From Mycobacterium sp. E1747 (lineage in GTDB: Bacteria > Actinomycetota > Actinomycetes > Mycobacteriales > Mycobacteriaceae): a DNA stretch of 38,821 bases. The notes under the pieces were generated by a model. It saw only the letters and a program-made list of their open reading frames with translations. It did not search any database and had not been told where the DNA came from. Position 1 is the stretch's first letter. The number at the start of each line of letters is the position of its first letter. Below are positions 14,695 through 22,090 of this stretch, one piece after another. The position numbers were made by a program, and so were the translations under genes. The stretch lies in NCBI RefSeq assembly GCF_001667775.1, contig NZ_LZJI01000174.1:1-38821 (forward strand), given 5' to 3'.

Positions 14695-15693
14695 ATGCGA
14701 CAGGGTTGGAATCGCCGGGGATTCTTGCAGCTCGCAGGGGCTACGACGGTCGCTGCGGTCGCCGGGGCTCCGGCCGCGTGCTCGTCAGGCAATCCGTCGT
14801 CGGACAACTCCGCCGGCAAATCGGTGACCATCAACCACCTCTTCGGTCAGACGGTCATCAAGGAACCGCCCAAGCGGGTGGTCAGCGCCGGCTACACCGA
14901 GCAGGACGACCTGCTCGCGGTCGGCGTGGTACCCATCGCCGTTGCCAACTGGTTCGGTGATCAGCCATTCGCGGTGTGGCCGTGGGCCCAGCCCAAGCTC
15001 GGTGGGGCGCAGCCGGTGGTGCTGAACCTCGACAACGGGATTCCTATCGACCAGATCGCCGGCCTCAAACCCGACCTGATCGTGGCCGCCAACGCCGGGG
15101 TGGACGCCGACACCTATCAGAAGCTGTCCGCGATCGCCCCGACCGTGCCGCAGTCGGACGGCGACGCCTTCTTCGAGCCGTGGAAGGAGCAGGCCACCGC
15201 GGTCGGCCGGGCGGTGTTCCAGGCCGACCAGATGAAGTCGCTGATCGACGCGGTCGACCAGAAGTTCACCGCCGTCGGCAAGGAACACCCGGCCTGGACG
15301 GGCAGGAAGGCGTTGCTGATGGAGGGCACGCGCTGGCAGGGCACCGTCGTCGCGACCATGGCCGGCTGGCGCACGGACTTCCTGAACCAGATGGGACTCG
15401 TGATCGCCGACAGCATCCGGTCTTTCGGTACGGATGACCGCGCCGTCATCCCGCGCGATCAGGTCAAGGCGGTGCTCGACTCCGCCGACGTCATCATCTG
15501 GACCACCGAGAGCCCTGACGACCAGAAGGCGTTGCTCGCCGACCCGGACGTGGCGGCCTCTCAGGCCACCGCGGAGAGCCGGCACATCTTCACCACCAAG
15601 GAGCAGGCCGGCGCGATCGCCTTCGCCTCGCCCTTGAGCTACCCGCTGGTCGCCGACCAGCTGCCGCCGCTGCTAAGCAAGATCCTTGGTTAG
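14695..15693 (+). CDS. Iron-siderophore ABC transporter substrate-binding lipoprotein (Rv0265c-like)
   Basis: 332 aa. The N-terminus carries a twin-arginine signal (NRRGFLQLAGA, Arg7-Arg8) and a lipobox-like Cys at residue 29 (APAACSS), so it is probably Tat-exported and lipidated on the outer face of the membrane. The rest is a FecB/BtuF-type binding protein: PPKRVVSAGYTEQDDLLAVGV, IDQIAGLKPDLIVAA, then IAPTVP. The family binds ferric siderophores or related ligands and hands them to an ABC permease; no permease gene is in the window. The gene lies upstream of pxpB by 112 bp on the same strand, each with its own leaderless-type promoter. Confidence 0.88.
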   Translation: MRQGWNRRGFLQLAGATTVAAVAGAPAACSSGNPSSDNSAGKSVTINHLFGQTVIKEPPKRVVSAGYTEQDDLLAVGVVPIAVANWFGDQPFAVWPWAQPKLGGAQPVVLNLDNGIPIDQIAGLKPDLIVAANAGVDADTYQKLSAIAPTVPQSDGDAFFEPWKEQATAVGRAVFQADQMKSLIDAVDQKFTAVGKEHPAWTGRKALLMEGTRWQGTVVATMAGWRTDFLNQMGLVIADSIRSFGTDDRAVIPRDQVKAVLDSADVIIWTTESPDDQKALLADPDVAASQATAESRHIFTTKEQAGAIAFASPLSYPLVADQLPPLLSKILG

Positions 15694-15793
15694 ATCCCGG
15701 TCGGCCCCGCGGCGTTTGAGCGTTTGCTAAGGCAGCTCTGGCAGTGTTCGAAAATCCCTCGCTCGCCCCTCGCCCGGCCCGAGCCGGCGGGGT

Positions 15794-15799
15794 TACCGT
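15794..15799 (+). promoter_or_regulatory. Leaderless -10 element of pxpB
   Basis: TACCGT with exactly 6 nt to the ATG at 15806. No SD is visible before that ATG. Same geometry as the preceding lipoprotein gene. Confidence 0.45.
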
Positions 15800-15805
15800 C
15801 GAGTA

Positions 15806-16480
15806 ATGAGCGTGACGGACCTGACGGACAACGTGTCCAAGGACCTGCCGACTGAATTGGTCGGCAACACGGTGCTGGACTTCGGCGACAGCGCACTGAT
15901 GCTGCAATGCGGCAGCACCGCCGAGGTATTGGCGTGGGCGGCGCAGCTGCGCGCCGCGGCGTTGCCGGGTGTGGTCGACGTCGTCCCGGCCGCCCGGACT
16001 GTTCTGGTCAAGCTCGACGGACCCCGGTTGCAGGGCGTGATTCGCCAGCGACTGCACAAGATGCGGGTCACCGCCCAGGAGGCCGCCGAGCCCGATCGGC
16101 GTGCCGACGTGGTCATCGACGTCGTCTACGACGGCCCCGACCTCGCCGAGGTCGCCAGCCACACCGGGCTGACCGTCGCGCAGGTGATCGAGGCCCACAC
16201 GGGCGGCCTTTGGCGCGTCGGATTCAGTGGGTTCGCACCGGGTTTCGCCTATCTGATCGACGGCGACGCCCGCCTGCGGGTGCCGCGTCGGTCGGAGCCC
16301 CGCACGTCGGTGCCCGCCGGTGCGGTCGGCCTGGCGGGCGAGTTCAGCGCGGTCTACCCGCGCCGGTCGCCGGGCGGCTGGCAACTGATCGGGCGCACCG
16401 ACGCGGTCCTGTGGGACCTCGAACGGCCACAGCCGGCCCTGCTGACGCAGGGCATGTGGGTTCAGTTCCGGGCCCTCTGA
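15806..16480 (+). CDS. pxpB: 5-oxoprolinase subunit PxpB (KipI / allophanate hydrolase subunit 1 family)
   Basis: 224 aa. The family core is visible: [14 protein letters not shown], then [14 protein letters not shown] and [11 protein letters not shown]. In bacteria PxpB and PxpC, with PxpA, form an ATP-dependent 5-oxoprolinase that opens 5-oxoproline to glutamate. KipI homologues in Bacillus also inhibit a histidine kinase, so a regulatory role cannot be excluded. It is followed 15 bp later by pxpC, as in Rv0264c-Rv0263c. No pxpA (LamB/YcsF) gene is in the window. Confidence 0.88.
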   Translation: MSVTDLTDNVSKDLPTELVGNTVLDFGDSALMLQCGSTAEVLAWAAQLRAAALPGVVDVVPAARTVLVKLDGPRLQGVIRQRLHKMRVTAQEAAEPDRRADVVIDVVYDGPDLAEVASHTGLTVAQVIEAHTGGLWRVGFSGFAPGFAYLIDGDARLRVPRRSEPRTSVPAGAVGLAGEFSAVYPRRSPGGWQLIGRTDAVLWDLERPQPALLTQGMWVQFRAL

Positions 16481-16495
16481 GGTAAGGAGATCGCC

Positions 16496-17413
16496 GTGCC
16501 AACCCTGGAGATCCTTCGCACCGGACCGCTCGCCGTCGTCCAGGACCTGGGCCGGCCGGGACTGGCACACCTGGGAGTGAGCCGGTCCGGTGCCGCCGAC
16601 CGGCGCGCACACCAGCTGGCCAACCGGCTGGTGGCCAACCCCGGTGACCGCGCCACCGTGGAGGTGACATTCGGAGGTTTCGCGGCGCGGGTACGCGGTG
16701 GCCCCGTCGACCTCGCGGTGACGGGCGCCGACGCCGACCCCACGGTCGACGGAATCAAGTTCGGCAGCAACAGCATTCAGCACGTTCGCGACGGCCAGGT
16801 GATCGCGCTCGACACGCCGCGCGCCGGGCTGCGGAGCTACCTGGCGGTGCGGGGCGGCATCGCCGTGCAGCCGGTGCTGGGATCACGCAGCTACGACGTG
16901 ATGTCGGCGATCGGCCCGGCGCCCCTGCGGGCCGGAGATCGGCTTCCCGTCGGGCAGCACACCCCCGACTACCCCGAACTCGATCAGGCTCCGGTGGCCG
17001 CGATCCCCGGCGACGTGGTCGAGCTGGCGGTGGTGCCCGGGCCGCGCGACGGTTGGTTCGTCGACCCCGATGTCCTGGTGCACAACGATTGGGTCGCCTC
17101 CGACCGCAGCGACCGCGTGGGCATGCGATTGGTTGGTCGCCCCCTGCAGTACTGCTATCCGGACCGACAGCTGCCGAGCGAGGGCGCGACCCGCGGCGCA
17201 ATTCAGGTGCCGCCCAACGGTTTACCGGTGATCCTGGGCCCCGACCACCCAGTGACCGGAGGTTACCCGGTAGTCGGCGTGGTGATCGACGAGGATGTCG
17301 ACAAGATCGCCCAGGTCCGGCCCGGGCAGTCAGTGCGCCTGCACTGGTCCCGCCCGAGGGTACTGGTGGGCACCCAGGCGCCATCCGCCGGTGCAGGCTG
17401 GCCGCTTTTCTGA
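16496..17413 (+). CDS. pxpC: 5-oxoprolinase subunit PxpC (biotin-dependent carboxyltransferase-like family)
   Basis: 305 aa, GTG start behind a strong AAGGAG. The family opening is present: [20 protein letters not shown], then [12 protein letters not shown], followed by PVLGSRSYD and, near the end, [18 protein letters not shown]. It partners PxpB, directly upstream. It matches Rv0263c. In M. tuberculosis the next gene is the aminoglycoside acetyltransferase aac(2')-Ic; here about 300 bp of noncoding DNA follows. Confidence 0.88.
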   Translation: MPTLEILRTGPLAVVQDLGRPGLAHLGVSRSGAADRRAHQLANRLVANPGDRATVEVTFGGFAARVRGGPVDLAVTGADADPTVDGIKFGSNSIQHVRDGQVIALDTPRAGLRSYLAVRGGIAVQPVLGSRSYDVMSAIGPAPLRAGDRLPVGQHTPDYPELDQAPVAAIPGDVVELAVVPGPRDGWFVDPDVLVHNDWVASDRSDRVGMRLVGRPLQYCYPDRQLPSEGATRGAIQVPPNGLPVILGPDHPVTGGYPVVGVVIDEDVDKIAQVRPGQSVRLHWSRPRVLVGTQAPSAGAGWPLF

Positions 17414-17716
17414 CCGAAATGTATTCCAGTTCACACCAAGCCGCGCGCCGGGCCCGAATCACCGGTAATTGGCCGTAATTTCGCGGTTGGACGGCCTTCA
17501 GGTAGTTATCAGATAACTGGTAATCAACTAACAGGCGATTCCAGGTCGTTTGAGTTGACCCATTCCCGCCCCGAATGTGAGCATCGAAATACACGGCGGG
17601 GCATGCCTCTTCATTCGAGCGCCCAGATTTCTCCCCGCTGCGCGGGTGAGCGACGCGACACCTGGCGCGGGTACAGCCGGATGCGCCGGTGAGTGGTCCT
17701 GACAAGAAGGAGTGTT
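17414..17716. promoter_or_regulatory. narK3 upstream region with dyad and AT-rich motifs
   Basis: 303 bp without a gene, located where M. tuberculosis carries aac(2')-Ic. It contains a perfect 15-bp palindrome AGTTATC-A-GATAACT (17504-17518). An AC-n9-AC arrangement, the loose mycobacterial GlnR pattern, is at 17516-17528. The octamer GTAATTTC (17475-17482) also occurs upstream of nirB on its coding strand. These are candidate GlnR or NnaR sites for nitrogen control of narK3. Confidence 0.4.
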
Positions 17717-19201
17717 ATGCACGCCAGGTTGCGCGCCACCAGGAGCGCCGGCCCGTCAACCCAACGCGCGCAATCGGATTCATCGTCGACGAAGGGTGCG
17801 GATCGGATGGCCCGCAATCACCGCATCGCGGACTGGAATCCGGAAGACGCGGTGGCCTGGGAGGCCGGCAACTCCAAGATCGCCCGCCGCAACCTGTTGT
17901 GCACCGTCGCGGGCGACCATGTCGCCTTCTCGATCTGGACGCTGTGGCCCGTCATGGCGCTGTTCATGCCGGAGCACGTCTACGGCTTCTCCGCGGGCGA
18001 CAAGCTGCTGCTGGGCGCCGTCGCCACCGGAGTCGGCGGCCTGGCCCGGATCCCCTACACGCTGGGCATCGCCGCCTTCGGCGGCCGCAACTGGACCGCC
18101 TTCTCGGCGTTCGTGTTGCTGGTACCCACGGCCGGCACCATCGTGTTGTTGGCCAATCCCGGGCTGCCGCTGTGGCCGTTCGTGGTGTGCGCGGCGCTGA
18201 CCGGGCTGGGCGGCGGCAACTACGCGGCCTCCCTGGCCAATGTCAACGCTTTCTACCCCCAACGGCTCAAAGGGTCGGCACTGGCCGTCAACGCCGGCGT
18301 CGGCAACCTCGGGGTCGCGGTAATCCAGCTCGTCGGGCTGTTGGTGCTCGCCACGGCGGGACACGAGGCGCCGTACTGGGTGTGCGCGGTGTACCTCGTG
18401 CTGCTGGCGGTGGTCGGCGTCGCGGCCGCGCTGCTCATGGACAACGTCGGCCACGGCACCGAGCTCAACACCATGCGCTCGATCCTTTTCGAGCGCGACA
18501 CCTATGTGATCTCGCTGCTCTATATCTGCACCTTCGGTTCGTGGATCGGGTTTTCGTTCGCCTTCGGACAGGTGATGCAGGTCAACTTCCTGGCCAACGG
18601 CGAATCCGCCAAACACGCGGCGCTGCACGCCGCGCAGGTGGCCTTCATCGGGCCGCTGCTGGGCTCGCTGGCCCGGATCTACGGCGGCCGGCTGGCCGAC
18701 CGAAAGGGTGGCAGCCGGGTCACGCTCGGAGTGCTCGCCGGCATGACGCTGGCCGCCGGATCGCTCGTCGTCATCAGCACATTCGACGATCACCACGCTG
18801 TGGCGCGCTCGACCAGCATGGTCGGCTACGTCGCCGGCTTCATGGTGCTGTTCGTCCTGTCCGGGATGGGCAACGGCTCAGTGTTCAAGCTGATCCCGAC
18901 CGTCTACGAGGCGCGCAGCCGCGCGCTCGCGATGAGTGCGGCCGAGCGCCGGCATTGGGCGCGCGCCAAGGCGGGATCGCTGATCGGCGTCTGCTCGGCG
19001 GTTGGGGCGCTCGGCGGCGTGGGCATCAACCTCGCGCTGCGCCAGTCCTACCTGGCCACCGGGGAGGAGACGGCGGCGTACTGGGCCTTTCTCGTGTCGT
19101 ACATCGTGGCGGCGATCATCACGTGGCTGGTGTACTCACACCGCCCGGCGCTGCCCGTCGACGCGGGCCGGGAAACGGCAGACGCGCTGGTCCGCGTGTG
19201 A
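17717..19201 (+). CDS. narK3: Nitrate/nitrite transporter NarK3
   Basis: MFS transporter of the NarK family with about 12 TM segments. The signature GLGGGNYAASLANVNAFYP is present, and the N-terminal IADWNPEDAVAWEAGN motif is the cytoplasmic NarK opening. The start is a choice. ATG 17717 has AAGGAG 4 nt upstream and gives 494 aa. ATG 17807 (MARNHRIADW) has a weak SD and gives 464 aa, closer to Rv0261c. I prefer 17717 for its SD, and the paralogue at 12515-13924 also has an N-terminal extension. The next gene is nnaR, the likely regulator of nitrate/nitrite use. Probable role: nitrate uptake or nitrite exchange. Confidence 0.88.
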   Translation: MHARLRATRSAGPSTQRAQSDSSSTKGADRMARNHRIADWNPEDAVAWEAGNSKIARRNLLCTVAGDHVAFSIWTLWPVMALFMPEHVYGFSAGDKLLLGAVATGVGGLARIPYTLGIAAFGGRNWTAFSAFVLLVPTAGTIVLLANPGLPLWPFVVCAALTGLGGGNYAASLANVNAFYPQRLKGSALAVNAGVGNLGVAVIQLVGLLVLATAGHEAPYWVCAVYLVLLAVVGVAAALLMDNVGHGTELNTMRSILFERDTYVISLLYICTFGSWIGFSFAFGQVMQVNFLANGESAKHAALHAAQVAFIGPLLGSLARIYGGRLADRKGGSRVTLGVLAGMTLAAGSLVVISTFDDHHAVARSTSMVGYVAGFMVLFVLSGMGNGSVFKLIPTVYEARSRALAMSAAERRHWARAKAGSLIGVCSAVGALGGVGINLALRQSYLATGEETAAYWAFLVSYIVAAIITWLVYSHRPALPVDAGRETADALVRV

Positions 19202-19278
19202 GCGCAGCCTCATTGTGGGCAATGCGCAAGCAATTGCCAGGTAACGCAACGGAAATCTGGCAGGCATACACAGGAAAT

Positions 19279-20430
19279 ATGGCCCAGCCGGACTCCCCGC
19301 CGTTGACGGGTTACCGAATCGCGGTAACCTCGAGTCGGCGCTCCGAGGAGCTCTGCGCGCTGCTCAGCCGCCAGGGCGCCGAGGTGTGCAGCGCTCCCGC
19401 GATCAACATGATCGCGCTGCCGGACGACGACGAGCTGCACCGTAACACCGAGGCGTTGATCGCCGAGCCACCCGACATCTTGGTCGCGCACACCGGCATC
19501 GGATTTCGCGGCTGGTTGGCCGCGGCCGAGGGGTGGGGGCTGGTCGGCCCGCTGCTGACCGCCCTGTCGTCGGCCCGGATCGTCTCGCGCGGCCCGAAAG
19601 CGACCGGCGCGTTGCGCGCCGCCGGCCTGCACGAGGAGTGGTCACCGGATTCCGAATCCTCCCACGAAGTGCTGGAATACCTGCAAAAATCCGGGGTGGC
19701 CGGGGCGCGGGTAGCGGTCCAGCTGCACGGCGCCGCCGACGCGTGGGATCCCTTCCCAGAGTTTCTCGGGGGTCTGCGGCTGGCGGGCGCCAACGTGGTG
19801 CCCGTGCGGGTGTACCGGTGGAAGCCAACACCGTTGGGCGGCATGTTCGATCAGCTCGTGATGGGGATCGCAGGTCGGCAGTTCGACGCGGTCACCTTCA
19901 CGTCGGCACCCGCGGCCGCGGCGGTGCTGGAGCGCAGCCGCGAGCTCGACGTCGAGAACCAACTGTTGGGGGCGTTGCGCAGCGATGTGCACGCGATGTG
20001 CGTCGGTCCCGTGACCTCCAAGCCGTTGATCCGAAAGGGCGTGCCGACGTCATCGCCTGAGCGAATGCGGTTGGGCGCCTTGGCTCGTCATGTCGCCGAG
20101 GAACTCCCGCTGCTGGGTTCATGCACCGTGCGGGCGGCCGGCCACACGGTGGACATCCGCGGCACCTGCGTGCTGGTGGACGGGTCGATCAAGGTCCTCT
20201 CGCCATCGGGCATGGGGATATTGCGCGCGCTGGCGAAACGCCCCGGCGACGTCGTCCCGCGCGCCGACCTGTTACGCGCGCTGCCGGGCAACAGCAACGA
20301 CCCGCACGCCGTCGACACGGCGGTGCTGCGGCTGCGAACCGCCCTGGGCGACAAGAACATCATCGCGACGGTGGTCAAGCGCGGCTACCGGCTCGCGACC
20401 GAGCAACGGGCCAACTCCGCATGGCACTGA
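19279..20430 (+). CDS. nnaR: Nitrite assimilation regulator NnaR (HemD-like domain plus winged helix)
   Basis: 383 aa. Residues about 10-270 resemble uroporphyrinogen-III synthase (YRIAVTSSRRSEELCALLSRQG at the start; FTSAPAAAAVLERS later). Residues about 285-375 are an OmpR/PhoB-type winged helix (LLVD-like strand, then PSGMGILRALAKRPGDVV, then VDTAVLRLRTALG and VVKRGYRL). This architecture is that of Rv0260c and of NnaR in M. smegmatis, which cooperates with GlnR to activate nitrate/nitrite assimilation genes. The start ATG 19279 gives the family length; ATG 19222 is an alternative. It lies downstream of narK3 and overlaps the chelatase gene by 10 nt. Confidence 0.85.
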   Translation: MAQPDSPPLTGYRIAVTSSRRSEELCALLSRQGAEVCSAPAINMIALPDDDELHRNTEALIAEPPDILVAHTGIGFRGWLAAAEGWGLVGPLLTALSSARIVSRGPKATGALRAAGLHEEWSPDSESSHEVLEYLQKSGVAGARVAVQLHGAADAWDPFPEFLGGLRLAGANVVPVRVYRWKPTPLGGMFDQLVMGIAGRQFDAVTFTSAPAAAAVLERSRELDVENQLLGALRSDVHAMCVGPVTSKPLIRKGVPTSSPERMRLGALARHVAEELPLLGSCTVRAAGHTVDIRGTCVLVDGSIKVLSPSGMGILRALAKRPGDVVPRADLLRALPGNSNDPHAVDTAVLRLRTALGDKNIIATVVKRGYRLATEQRANSAWH

Positions 20431-21200
20431 TTCTGGTTGCGCACGGTACCCGCAGACCCGAGGGCGTGGCGATGGTCGAAGACCTTGCCACGCAGGCGAG
20501 TTCGTTGATCGGGCGGCCGGTGGAGGTCGCGTTCGTCGACGTGCTGGGGCCCACCCCCAGCGAGGTGCTGTCGCGGGCGCGGGTCACCGGTCGCCCCGCC
20601 ATTGTGCTGCCGGCGTTCTTGTCCCGCGGCTATCACGTCCGCGCCGACCTGCCGGCGCACATCGAACTCAGCGGGCACCCGAACGCCGTTGTGACACCGG
20701 CCCTGGGCCCCAGCGGTCAGGTCGCCCGTATCGTCGGCGACCAATTGGTCAAATGCGGTTGGCGTCCAGGCGATTCGGTCATCCTTGCGGCGGCGGGCAC
20801 ATCGGACGCCCGGGCGCGCGCCGACCTGCACACCACCGCGACCCTGGTGTCGGCGCTGACCGGGTCACGCGTCAGCCTCGCGTTCGCGGCGACGGGAGAT
20901 CCGCGGCTGCCCGAGGCGGTGGACGAGGCTCGGCGCCGGGCCCGCCACAGCGACGCGCGCGTCGTGGTGGCCTCCTACCTGCTGGCCGACGGCCTGTTCC
21001 AGGAAAGGCTGCACGCCTGCGGCGCCGACCTGGTCAGCCAGCCGTTGGGCACCCATCCCGGCCTCGCACGCCTGATCGCGCATCGATTCCGGCGGGCCAT
21101 GCCACCGGTCCTCGCCCGCACCGTCCGCCACGCGTCGCGCCGACCCAGCGCGCCGCGCGTGGTTCACGACCTGGTCACCTGGCCGAATTCCGCCGCCTGA
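20421..21200 (+). CDS. Sirohydrochlorin chelatase (CbiX-like), Rv0259c-like
   Basis: 259 aa. Two CbiX-type halves are visible. The first has the metal-binding VAHGTR (His8) and FLSRGYHVRADL (His72). The second has VSLAFAATGDPRLPEAV and VVVASYLLADGLFQERL. The family inserts Fe2+ or Co2+ into sirohydrochlorin; iron insertion gives siroheme, the cofactor NirB needs. The ATG lies inside the end of nnaR (10-nt overlap), which indicates coupled translation. It links the regulator to siroheme supply for nitrite reduction. The tail of about 25 residues is Arg-rich and probably disordered. Confidence 0.85.
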   Translation: MALILVAHGTRRPEGVAMVEDLATQASSLIGRPVEVAFVDVLGPTPSEVLSRARVTGRPAIVLPAFLSRGYHVRADLPAHIELSGHPNAVVTPALGPSGQVARIVGDQLVKCGWRPGDSVILAAAGTSDARARADLHTTATLVSALTGSRVSLAFAATGDPRLPEAVDEARRRARHSDARVVVASYLLADGLFQERLHACGADLVSQPLGTHPGLARLIAHRFRRAMPPVLARTVRHASRRPSAPRVVHDLVTWPNSAA

Positions 21201-21214
21201 GCAAGGCCCGGCGG

Positions 21215-21238
21215 CGTCGGCCCAAGGGCGCGCCGACG
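21215..21238. terminator. Weak hairpin after the chelatase gene
   Basis: A 7-bp stem CGTCGGC/GCCGACG with a 10-nt loop and no U-tract, 14 nt after the stop. It may separate the following gene from the nnaR operon. Confidence 0.3.
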
Positions 21239-21284
21239 ACCGGGGACGCTTGATCTTTGCTCCGATACCGGCGATCCTGACACC

Positions 21285-21737
21285 ATGCCCCCTCGCGAAG
21301 AGCCGTCGCGTGGGCTCCTTGACCCGGTCGCCAAGATGTTGCGGTTACCTTTCGGCACACCGGAATTCATCGACAAGATCGTCACCGGCGGGGTCAATCA
21401 GGTGGGCCGTCAGACCTTGCGCATGCTGATCACCACGTGGGACGCCGCGGGCGGAGGCCCCTTCGCCGCCAGCGCGATAGCGTCCACCGGGATGGCCAAG
21501 ACCGCCGAGACCGTGCAAAGCATGTTCGTCGGTCCGGTCTTCGGACCACTGCTCAAACTGCTTGGGGCCGATAAGGCCGCCACGCGGGCGTCGCTGTGCG
21601 CCTCGCAGCTGGTGGGCCTGGGCATCATGCGCTACGGCATCCGCTCCGAGCCGCTGCATTCGATGTCGGTCGACGCGATAGTCGACGCGATCGGTCCGAC
21701 GATGCAGCGCTACCTCGTCGGCGACATCACACGCTAG
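21285..21737 (+). CDS. TetR C-terminal-domain-like protein without HTH (Rv0258c-like)
   Basis: 150 aa. The C-terminal half reads like the ligand-binding domain of TetR regulators: TRASLCASQLVGLGIMRYGIRSEPLHSM, then AIGPTMQRYLVGDI. There is no N-terminal TetR helix-turn-helix. The N-terminus (residues 1-30, LLDPVAKMLRLPFGTPEFID) is different. It may be a ligand sensor, a dimerisation partner, or a relic. The length equals that of Rv0258c, so the missing HTH is ancestral and not a local truncation. Its TAG stop overlaps the stop of convergent nirD in a CTAG tetramer. Confidence 0.75.
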   Translation: MPPREEPSRGLLDPVAKMLRLPFGTPEFIDKIVTGGVNQVGRQTLRMLITTWDAAGGGPFAASAIASTGMAKTAETVQSMFVGPVFGPLLKLLGADKAATRASLCASQLVGLGIMRYGIRSEPLHSMSVDAIVDAIGPTMQRYLVGDITR

Positions 21738-22090
21738 GCGGCGATCCGGCCGACCTGGACGAAACCGTCGGCGGTGACGCGAGCGGGGTACACCGGCACC
21801 GAGAAGTTCGGATCGTCCAGGCAGGTACCGTCTTCCAGCGAGAAGGCCTGCTTGAGGATCGGCGATTGCACCGCCACGCGCCCGCCGCGGTCCCCCACGA
21901 TTCCGCGCGAAAGCACCGCCGCGCCGGAGAACGGGTCGACGTTGCCCACGGCATACACCTCACCGTCGTCGAGCCGGAACAACGCCGCCTGGGAGCCGTC
22001 ATCGAGCAGCACGCCGACCCCACGGCCCGGGATCAGGCGGTCGTACTCGCAGGCCGTCGTCCACACCGCAACGTCGTTGAGAATTGTCAT
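21734..22090 (-). CDS. nirD: Nitrite reductase small subunit NirD
   Basis: 118 aa, exactly the M. tuberculosis NirD length. It is a Rieske-like fold: VYAVGNVDPFSGAAVLSRG, then QAFSLEDGTCLDDPNFSVPVYP. As in other NirD proteins the Rieske Cys/His ligands are absent, so it carries no cluster. It partners NirB in NAD(P)H-dependent nitrite reduction to ammonium. Its ATG overlaps the nirB stop (ATGA), giving coupled translation. Confidence 0.92.
   Translation of the reverse strand: MTILNDVAVWTTACEYDRLIPGRGVGVLLDDGSQAALFRLDDGEVYAVGNVDPFSGAAVLSRGIVGDRGGRVAVQSPILKQAFSLEDGTCLDDPNFSVPVYPARVTADGFVQVGRIAA

Noticed and set aside
17689..19278. Long upstream extension of the nnaR frame
   Set aside because: It is the alternate frame of narK3, with Arg/Gly-rich shadow composition. 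NnaR begins at 19279 on family length.
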